12,730 bases of DNA from CAZAPZ01 sp964487285 (lineage in GTDB: Bacteria; Campylobacterota_A; Desulfurellia; JAADFJ01): assembly GCA_964487285.1 (NCBI GenBank), contig CAZAPZ010000040.1, positions 1 to 12,730 on the forward strand. The letters run 5' to 3'. Positions 7,538 to 12,730 of the stretch are shown here, one piece after another (positions within the stretch are counted from its first letter, which is position 1; each line of letters starts with the position of its first letter). The notes below the pieces were generated by a model. The model worked only from the letters and a program-made list of their open reading frames with translations, did no database searches and was not told the DNA's origin. The translations under genes and the position numbers were made by a program.

Positions 7538-7588
7538 GTAGCTTACGGGAGAAGATCGATTTTTTGTACTTGCCGATAAACTAATCAC

Positions 7589-7616
7589 TTGAAAGTATCA
7601 CTGTCAGACTTATAAT
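7589..7616 (+). promoter_or_regulatory. Sigma-70 promoter for the glutaredoxin gene
   Basis: TTGAAA (7589-7594), a 16-base spacer and a perfect TATAAT (7611-7616) face the gene at 7711. Transcription should begin near 7623, leaving a leader of roughly 88 bases. The leader holds a short dyad, GCTTATTAAGC, but no riboswitch that I recognise. This is the best promoter match in the window. Confidence 0.7.
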
Positions 7617-7710
7617 AGCATGCAACTAAACTTGCTTATTAAGCTATGCGCAACCAGGGTTGGTAATGCGGCTTGGCTTGATTGAGGTGAGTTAAAAATT
7701 TGGAGGTGTT

Positions 7711-7950
7711 ATGTCGCAGAAAAGGGTTGTAGTTTTCTCAACTCCTACATGTTCATGGTGCAGGAAAGCAGAACAGTATTTGAAAACTAAGGAGATTAAG
7801 TTTAAAAAAGTTGATGTGTCTCGCGATCAAAATGCAGCAAATGAAATGGTAAGAGTTTCAGGGCAGTCAGGAGTTCCTGTTATTTTGATTGGATCAAGAC
7901 CTATTATTGGTTTTGATAGAGCGAAGATCGATAGATATCTTGCCAATTAA
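7711..7950 (+). CDS. Glutaredoxin-like protein (CSWC active site)
   Basis: This is a 79-residue thioredoxin-fold dithiol protein that would reduce disulfides or glutathione/mixed disulfides of partner proteins in the cytoplasm. It shows VVVFSTPTCSWCRKAEQYL with the redox pair Cys14 and Cys17, the cis-proline Pro56 in SGVPVILI, and the GFD motif near residues 67-69. These are the usual glutaredoxin/NrdH landmarks. The active site is CSWC, not the CPYC of classical glutaredoxins; such variants are common in small glutaredoxins of anaerobes. The start is backed by GGAGG just upstream. It stands alone between a divergent promoter and a non-coding stretch, so context does not name the partner. NrdH-like or glutaredoxin function cannot be separated here. 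Confidence 0.9.
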   Translation: MSQKRVVVFSTPTCSWCRKAEQYLKTKEIKFKKVDVSRDQNAANEMVRVSGQSGVPVILIGSRPIIGFDRAKIDRYLAN

Positions 7951-7963
7951 TAGCAGTTCTTGT

Positions 7964-8000
7964 AAAAAAGCGGGGGTTTATGTCGTAGAATAACTCCCGC
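7964..8000 (-). terminator. Rho-independent terminator-like hairpin, minus-strand orientation
   Basis: Read on the minus strand, GCGGGAGTT (8000-7992) pairs with AACCCCCGC (7978-7970) over nine base pairs, one of them G-U. A 13-base loop separates them, and six T residues (7969-7964) follow directly. On the plus strand no T tract follows, so it is a poor terminator for the glutaredoxin gene. No minus-strand gene precedes it in this window. The loop is long for a terminator. Confidence 0.4.
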
Positions 8001-8023
8001 ACCGACAAGGTCGAATTCTACGA
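7970..8023 (+). other. Overlapping inverted repeats with H-type pseudoknot potential
   Basis: Two nine-base-pair helices interleave. Stem 1 pairs 7970-7978 with 7992-8000. Stem 2 pairs 7983-7991 (TCGTAGAAT) with 8015-8023 (ATTCTACGA), perfectly. The 3' arm of stem 1 begins at the base right after the 5' arm of stem 2, so the two could stack coaxially. A third small hairpin, CGAC-AAG-GTCG (8003-8013), fills the remaining loop. On the plus strand this would lie about 20 bases past the glutaredoxin stop. It may be a structured 3' region, a small RNA or the scar of a mobile repeat; I recognise no known RNA family. Confidence 0.45.
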
Positions 8024-8303
8024 GTGAATGAAAAATTAGTGGTTCCTTCCCGAATTGAATGGGTAGCAACAATCTATTTTATCCTGCAAGACAGGCGGAG
8101 ATTCGTTTCAGCCTACTATAACAAGATAAAAGATTCGAAAGCTTTTAATCAGTTGTTAAGAGACGGTTTAAATAAGTGTAATAACTGGGATAAAAGCTGA
8201 ATATCACATCAGCTATATAAAATCAGCAGAGGGTAAAAATAAAAGAAAGCTGATGTATGTTGCCGATTTTGTGATGAAGAAGATTCAAGTTGAGCATGCG
8301 TGA
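8024..8303 (+). pseudogene. Frameshifted remnant of an unrecognised small protein
   Basis: Two adjacent open frames read like one coding sequence broken once. Frame one (8024-8200) gives a stretch including RIEWVATIYFILQDRRRF and KAFNQLLRDGLNKCNNWDK, then a stop. Frame two continues through YHISYIKSAEGKNKRK and LMYVADFVMKKIQVEHA to a stop at 8303. Removing one A from the AAAA run at 8192-8195 joins them into about 92 residues. There is no ATG near the 5' end, only a GTG at 8024 without a ribosome binding site, so the 5' end is probably also lost. I do not recognise the family. A chance pair of open frames in AT-rich DNA is the alternative. Confidence 0.4.
8206..8256. repeat. Perfect 9-bp inverted repeat with 33-base spacer
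   Basis: ACATCAGCT (8206-8214) and AGCTGATGT (8248-8256) are exact reverse complements. They lie inside the proposed coding remnant and about 90 bases before the EAL protein start. The sequence could be a cruciform or operator for that gene, or chance. The ATCAGC core occurs once more inside the loop (8222-8227). Confidence 0.35.
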
Positions 8304-8336
8304 AAAACCAAAAGATAACAGTTGGGAAATTGCATG

Positions 8337-8341
8337 AAGGA
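8337..8341 (+). promoter_or_regulatory. Ribosome binding site that fixes the start of the EAL-domain protein
   Basis: AAGGA lies seven bases before the ATG at 8349, an ideal spacing. In-frame starts at 8322 (TTG) and 8334 (ATG) have poorer sites, so 8349 is preferred. Confidence 0.65.
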
Positions 8342-8348
8342 CAACAAT

Positions 8349-11105
8349 ATGAAATCTATATCAAAACAGAGGCTTATCGGTTTTGCCGTTTCGAGCATAG
8401 TTGAAATACTAATGGTTATCTTAGGTTTGATTGTTTTAGCTTATACATTGCAGCTTGCTGATATAGGCGTAGAGTTTAATATACTTGCTGATAGTTTAAA
8501 TAATAATATTGAACTTTCCTACACGGGGAAAGTTCAATTATCAGAAGGGTTTAAACACCGTTTAAACAAGCTAAAAGACAATCCTCTTATATCTCACAAT
8601 AAGTATAAGATGTTAGATGCCAAGATTGGAGAATTGCTTCATTTAAAAAATAGGCGGGCATTGCTCGATCATTCATACGGTATCAGAAAATTGCTCGAAG
8701 AGAGCAGGGAAAAATCTCGTTTTATATTAGCAGCAATAATAGCTATATCCGCCTTTCTGTTTCTTATTGTCTATATATTTATAATCTTCCTGCCTGATAA
8801 GCGATTTCAAAAGTCTATTGATAATATCACTCAGAGTCTATCAAAATTAGAAACAGGCAGATATTTAAAACTTGAAGAAACGGTGTTTAAGGAAACGTTT
8901 CAATTGGTAGAGCAATCAAAACGGGTAATTAATAAAACCATTAATGTTATCAGAATGAAAACCATGCTGAGCGCAATAAACGAGATAATAATCAAGTCAA
9001 AAACCGAATCTCAAATTTTCAGCGATGTCTGCAAAGTGCTTGTTCAACAGGGAAAATCAAAGCTCGCATGGATAGGTATTTTAAATGAAGGCGGCGATAT
9101 AACAAAAACATACTTTTGTGGAGATGAAAGTTTCGTAAAATATATCGCAGGAGTCTTAAACAGTACTTTCTGCAGCTGTCCATCCGCCAAAAGAGCAGAG
9201 AGGGGGCGTATCTTCATAAATAATAACATAAATGCAAATAAAAATATGGATAGCTGCAGAGATGAAATGCTCAAAAGAAATTACCTCTCAAGCGCCTCTA
9301 TGCCGATAATCAAAAAAGGCAGGCTGATTGCTACTCTGAATATCTATGTAGATAGAATAAACTTTTTCAAAAAGAAAAACTTCGATCAGCTTAGAGAGGG
9401 TTCAGATGTTATCTCTTTTGCCCTTGATAAGATGGCAGATGATAAGTGGCACAATATAATAGTTGAAGCATTAAAAGACTTATCCTACAGCGTTATCATA
9501 GATACAAACTTGACCATTGTATATGCCAATCAAGCAGCCGAGAATATCTTATCTGAAGACAGCGCAGGCAAACTTTTAGGCAGAAATTGCAGTATATTCA
9601 ATGAAAAACTTAAAAATATAATTTTGACAAAGGATTTATTTGACAACATCAAAAAAGATAAACCTTTCAATGATCTGCTGACATATTTAAGAAAAGATGG
9701 CAATTTATCATATTTGGACACGGTCATAACCTATTTTGAAGCTGCAGAAGGCGATAATTATTTCATTATTTCCGGTAAAGATATTACAAAAGAGGTTAAC
9801 CTTCGGGATTCCGTAAACAAAATGCTTTTTTATGATTCTGAAACTGATCTGCCCAACAGAAATCACTTTTTAGAATCTGCTGAGGCATATATAATGACAG
9901 CAGAGAATAAGCAATCGGCATTGGCAATAATTGATCCTCATAATTTCACCTATATCAATAATACAATAGGATTTATAAACGGCAGCAAACTTCTCAAATC
10001 AATCGGGTCCCGTTTAACAGGAGTACTTAAAAGCGGTGATCTCGTGGCAAAAGCACCAGCAAGCAGATTTTATCTCTTTATAAAGGATATAGATACAAAA
10101 TATGATCTCAGCTCTATTTTAAAAAGAATAGGCGATGAGCTAAAACGGCCGTTTAATATAGATTCAGAAGAGATCAAAGTGCTGTTTCATACAGGCATTT
10201 CTATATATCCGAATGATGCTGAGAATGCATCAGATCTTTTGTCTAAAGCAGAAACTGCTCTGCTTTACAGTAAACAATCAGGTGATGAAGAATCGATTAA
10301 CCAACCCAGCTTTTTTACAAGAAAGATCGCTTTGAATATAAAGAGAATAGAGAAGTTAAAAGATGATCTATCGCTTGCTATTAAACAAAAAGAGTTTGTT
10401 TTATATTATCAGCCATATTTTAATCCTGTATCAAAGGCAGTAACAGGTGCAGAATCACTTTTGCGCTGGCAAAAAGACGGCAAGATAATAATGCCTGGAG
10501 CATTTATCCATGTTTTAGAAAAAAGCGCTATGATTAGAGATGTTGAAAAATGGATCATAAATCAAGCTTGCTCTGACATCAGAAAACGTCAGGACAAAGG
10601 GCTGAAGATTGTGCCTATTTCAATTAATATATCACCTAATAGCTTTGTTGCACCTGATCTGACATCCAATATCCTTTCTACTTTAGAAAAATATAGGGTA
10701 AATCCAGCTCTTTTAACTATAGAAATCACAGAAAGACTGTTTATGTCCAACTTGAGTGGTGCAAAAAAAATACTAAACAATCTTAAAAAAGAAGGCATTA
10801 AGATATCCATGGATGATTTCGGAACCGGCTACTCCTCTTTATCCTACTTGGAAGAATTGCCGATTGATATACTGAAGATAGATATCTCCTTTGTTAGAAA
10901 GATGACAGAAAATAAACGCTCTATTAGTATTACAAAGTCCATTATTGCAGTAGCTAAAGCGCTCTCTTTATCTACAATAGCCGAAGGTGTAGAAACTGAA
11001 GGGCAGTTGAATATTCTAACAAAACTAAAATGCGATAATATACAAGGATGGATTTTTGCAAAAGCGATGTCCGAAGATCAATTTGAGATGGTTTTGTCTA
11101 AATGA
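8349..11105 (+). CDS. Membrane GAF-PAS-GGDEF(degenerate)-EAL protein, probable c-di-GMP phosphodiesterase
   Basis: This 918-residue signalling protein probably hydrolyses cyclic di-GMP to pGpG in response to signals sensed outside and inside the membrane. Two transmembrane segments (about 9-34 and 125-148) enclose a small extracytoplasmic domain. A linker, a GAF domain (about 206-366), a PAS domain (about 368-483), a GGDEF domain (about 491-646) and an EAL domain (about 667-916) follow. The GGDEF signature reads PASRF (570-574) and the inhibitory-site position reads KSGD, so cyclase activity is not expected. The EAL domain reads ESLLRW, with the metal and catalytic set intact: Glu702, Asn760, Glu792, Asp822/Asp823, Lys843, Glu879 and Gln899. 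The GAF domain has four cysteines (257, 275, 277, 303). A weak promoter candidate is TTGAGC (8290) with GATAAC (8314). The gene stands alone between non-coding, repeat-bearing stretches. Confidence 0.9.
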   Translation: MKSISKQRLIGFAVSSIVEILMVILGLIVLAYTLQLADIGVEFNILADSLNNNIELSYTGKVQLSEGFKHRLNKLKDNPLISHNKYKMLDAKIGELLHLKNRRALLDHSYGIRKLLEESREKSRFILAAIIAISAFLFLIVYIFIIFLPDKRFQKSIDNITQSLSKLETGRYLKLEETVFKETFQLVEQSKRVINKTINVIRMKTMLSAINEIIIKSKTESQIFSDVCKVLVQQGKSKLAWIGILNEGGDITKTYFCGDESFVKYIAGVLNSTFCSCPSAKRAERGRIFINNNINANKNMDSCRDEMLKRNYLSSASMPIIKKGRLIATLNIYVDRINFFKKKNFDQLREGSDVISFALDKMADDKWHNIIVEALKDLSYSVIIDTNLTIVYANQAAENILSEDSAGKLLGRNCSIFNEKLKNIILTKDLFDNIKKDKPFNDLLTYLRKDGNLSYLDTVITYFEAAEGDNYFIISGKDITKEVNLRDSVNKMLFYDSETDLPNRNHFLESAEAYIMTAENKQSALAIIDPHNFTYINNTIGFINGSKLLKSIGSRLTGVLKSGDLVAKAPASRFYLFIKDIDTKYDLSSILKRIGDELKRPFNIDSEEIKVLFHTGISIYPNDAENASDLLSKAETALLYSKQSGDEESINQPSFFTRKIALNIKRIEKLKDDLSLAIKQKEFVLYYQPYFNPVSKAVTGAESLLRWQKDGKIIMPGAFIHVLEKSAMIRDVEKWIINQACSDIRKRQDKGLKIVPISINISPNSFVAPDLTSNILSTLEKYRVNPALLTIEITERLFMSNLSGAKKILNNLKKEGIKISMDDFGTGYSSLSYLEELPIDILKIDISFVRKMTENKRSISITKSIIAVAKALSLSTIAEGVETEGQLNILTKLKCDNIQGWIFAKAMSEDQFEMVLSK

Positions 11106-11166
11106 TTTATAATTATTTTAGAATAGTTTTCGCTTTTATCACCGCCCGAGCCAATTTAACCTAATA

Positions 11167-11325
11167 GAGACCACTGCAATAATATTAACCTTCCCCTCGG
11201 ACAATATGTGCTTTCCTCTATTCACGTTTTACTTCTTTAAATCAACCGGTTAGTCCCGCAGAAGTTTGCCTTACCTACAAAAAAACCTGATAAGACTGGG
11301 AATTTGAATATTATGCAGTGGTCTC
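11167..11325. mobile_element. MITE-like element, 159 bp, with terminal inverted repeats
   Basis: The left end GAGACCACTGCAATAATATT (11167-11186) is the reverse complement of the right end (11307-11325), apart from one missing T in the right copy (19 of 20). ATA flanks both sides (11164-11166 and 11326-11328) as a likely 3-bp target duplication. The interior holds no open frame of note, so the element cannot move itself. Ends beginning GAGACC and short duplications recall IS5-type elements, but that link is from memory and is tentative. It lies between the convergent 3' ends of the EAL gene and mutS2. The rest of 11106-11440 shows nothing I can name, and no clear terminator for either gene. 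Confidence 0.75.
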
Positions 11326-11440
11326 ATAATGAGAATAGATGGCAATATATAAAGGTAGAAAAAATATGTTTGTGCATTTCTTTCGTCTTAAATTGCGCTA
11401 TCTCTTCATTTGGTATCGCAGGAGCTGATTCCTTTATAAA

Positions 11441-12730
11441 TTAAAGAAGCTTTGCAATAGTTATTCCGTCGCCTCCTTCTTTAGGCTTTCCCGAATGCAT
11501 ATCCGAAATCATGCCGCTTTCTTTCAAAGTATCTCTAACAAGCTGTTTTAATGCCCCCGTTCCTCTTCCATGAACGATTATAATTGTATCTGCATTCTGA
11601 AGTATGGCATCATCCATAAATCTTATGAGTTTCTCCTCTGCCTCCTCAATATGCATTCCGATAATGTTGCAGCTTATTGAATTTGACCGGTCATTGCAGC
11701 TTATTACTTGTTTTAATTTCTTTTTCGGATTTTCTTTTACAGTTTCAATAGCAGAGCTACTAATCCAGATGTTTTTGCCGGCACTATCCATCTTTACTTT
11801 ACCTTTTTTTATTTCGACAATCTTACCTAATATGGAAGTGCCGCTCATTTTGACTGTTTGACCTGTTCTAAACTCTTTTTCTATTTTAGATGCGTGCTTT
11901 TTATCGGTGCCCTGTCTTAGTTGAGCTATCTTTTTATGGATATCAGGAATACTCTTCAATGTTTTTATCTGTAATTGTGCATCTTTTATAAGTTGATCAA
12001 TGGCTTTCCGCTTAGCATCAATTAGATGCTTCCCTTCTATCAACAACGCGTCTTTTTCGAGCTTCAAGCTGTCTAATTCCTTGTTTTTAGATATTATTAT
12101 CCGGTCTAATTGTTCCTGCTTATTTTTATATTCTGATATCTTTTCTATCAGCCTGTCGGCAAGTTCATTACTCTTTTCGCCTGTTTGTTTAATAGCTTCT
12201 CTCACAATTTCATCAGGAAGAAATCTGCCTGCAATATCAAATGTATGGCTTTCTGCGATACTTCCTAATTTAATTTCGTATGTGGACATAAGTGTTTTCA
12301 TATCAAAATTTATGCCTGCAATATCGATGCTGTCTGCTTCTGTTTCAACCCACAACGATACTCTTTTAAGATGTGTTGTGCAGATATTGCCGATGTGCTT
12401 TTTTGTTAGTGCTTTAAAAATAGATATTGCAAGATTGCCGCCGGCCTCAGGGTCGGTGCCTTCTGTTATTTCGTCAATAAGAACAAGCGAATTGGATGTT
12501 GCATTTTTAAAGATATTTTTCAGCATTTGCAGTTTGCTTGAAAAATTTGATAGTGATTCCGCCATATTTTCTTTATTGCCGAATATTGTAAAAAGTGAAT
12601 CGTATGTTCCAATCCAGCTTCCTGTTTTAACCGGTATCGGTATAGATGAGTAAAATGCAAGTATTAACAGCCCTACAGTTTTAAGTGTAACCGTTTTCCC
12701 ACCTGCATTAGAACCGCTTATCACCATACC
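11441..12730 (-). CDS. mutS2: MutS2 family ATPase/endonuclease, C-terminal part (5' end beyond the window)
   Basis: MutS2 is a DNA-binding ATPase linked to suppression of homologous recombination and, in some bacteria, to rescue of collided ribosomes. Only the last 429 residues are present; the gene enters from the window edge. Counting from there, Walker A is GSNAGGKT (6-13), ENMAESLSNFSS is the ABC-signature region, Walker B is LVLIDE (Asp86, Glu87) followed by GTDPEAGG, and THL with His120 is the switch. A long charged coiled coil (about 182-266), a small beta-rich segment and an Smr domain (about 350-429) follow. The Smr domain keeps HGRGTG (387-392), but its LDLR position reads CNII (354-357). 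The Met two residues from the edge is internal, not a start. Confidence 0.93.
   Translation of the reverse strand, partial: GMVISGSNAGGKTVTLKTVGLLILAFYSSIPIPVKTGSWIGTYDSLFTIFGNKENMAESLSNFSSKLQMLKNIFKNATSNSLVLIDEITEGTDPEAGGNLAISIFKALTKKHIGNICTTHLKRVSLWVETEADSIDIAGINFDMKTLMSTYEIKLGSIAESHTFDIAGRFLPDEIVREAIKQTGEKSNELADRLIEKISEYKNKQEQLDRIIISKNKELDSLKLEKDALLIEGKHLIDAKRKAIDQLIKDAQLQIKTLKSIPDIHKKIAQLRQGTDKKHASKIEKEFRTGQTVKMSGTSILGKIVEIKKGKVKMDSAGKNIWISSSAIETVKENPKKKLKQVISCNDRSNSISCNIIGMHIEEAEEKLIRFMDDAILQNADTIIIVHGRGTGALKQLVRDTLKESGMISDMHSGKPKEGGDGITIAKLL

Noticed and set aside
7572..7579. GCCGATAA, which equals the -10 consensus of the flagellar sigma-28 factor
   Set aside because: The eight bases at the correct -35 distance (7553-7560, AGATCGAT) do not resemble TAAAGTTT, and no motility gene follows.
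7502..7588. N-terminal extension of the DUF167 protein to an ATG at 7588
   Set aside because: The added residues do not match the family, and the stretch contains the likely promoter for this gene.
7635..7655. Riboswitch in the 88-base glutaredoxin leader
   Set aside because: Only short dyads such as GCTTATTAAGC and CAAC/GTTG are visible, with no conserved core of a known class.
7970..8023. Integron attC recombination site
   Set aside because: The inverted repeats lack the GTTRRRY and RYYYAAC core sites, and there is no integrase or cassette array.
12000..12653. Plus-strand open frame of 217 codons opposite mutS2
   Set aside because: It is long but antisense to clear Walker A, Walker B and coiled-coil coding sequence. 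Its Ser/Phe/Ile-rich product is what the complement of such coding usually gives.
11441..12727. Treating the Met at 12727 as the start of a complete 428-residue protein
   Set aside because: It lies directly before Walker A. MutS2 proteins have several hundred residues upstream, and the frame is still open at the window edge.
1..12730. CRISPR array, toxin-antitoxin pair, prophage genes
   Set aside because: No regularly spaced direct repeats, no paired small genes and no phage structural motifs were seen on either strand.

Overview
The window is AT-rich bacterial chromosome. It carries one long leftward operon for membrane lipid synthesis and a rightward accessory stretch, and it ends in part of a leftward mutS2 gene. 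The organism cannot be named from this sequence. The EAL protein shows that cyclic di-GMP signalling is used. The enoyl-ACP reductase in the cluster is the FMN-dependent FabK type. Ribosomal protein L32 is the zinc-ribbon form. An AT-rich, possibly anaerobic, Gram-negative-like lineage fits, but that is inference.

Positions 1-7501, all on the minus strand. In transcription order the genes are a DUF167 (YggU-like) protein, an FmdB-type zinc ribbon protein, ndk, then rpmF, plsX, fabH, fabK, fabD, fabG, acpP and fabF, followed by the 5' part of a tRNA gene cut by the window edge. Most junctions overlap or are a few bases apart, so translation is probably coupled. FabD charges ACP with malonyl. 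FabH starts chains, FabF elongates them, FabG reduces the 3-keto group and FabK reduces the enoyl group. PlsX passes finished acyl chains from ACP to phosphate for phospholipid synthesis. A dehydratase (FabZ/FabA) and acetyl-CoA carboxylase are not in the window. There are two candidate promoters, one before DUF167 and one at the end of ndk before rpmF. They share the same ten-base sequence around a perfect TTGACA -35 box.

Positions 7502-7710 are a divergent control region. A good sigma-70 promoter faces right toward a small glutaredoxin-like gene (7711-7950).

Positions 7951-8348 hold no intact gene. They contain overlapping inverted repeats that could fold as a pseudoknot, a terminator-like hairpin readable only on the minus strand, and what looks like the frameshifted remnant of a short unrecognised protein.

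Positions 8349-11105 encode a 918-residue membrane protein: two transmembrane segments, GAF, PAS, a GGDEF domain with a ruined signature, and an EAL domain with its catalytic set intact. It is most likely a cyclic di-GMP phosphodiesterase.

Positions 11106-11440 are non-coding. At 11167-11325 lies a 159-bp element with near-perfect 19/20-bp terminal inverted repeats and a 3-bp flanking repeat, which looks like a MITE or internally deleted insertion sequence. Nothing clear was seen in the rest of this stretch.

Positions 11441-12730 are the C-terminal part of MutS2 on the minus strand, entering from beyond the window edge. Its ATPase motifs are intact, but the LDLR motif of its Smr domain is altered.
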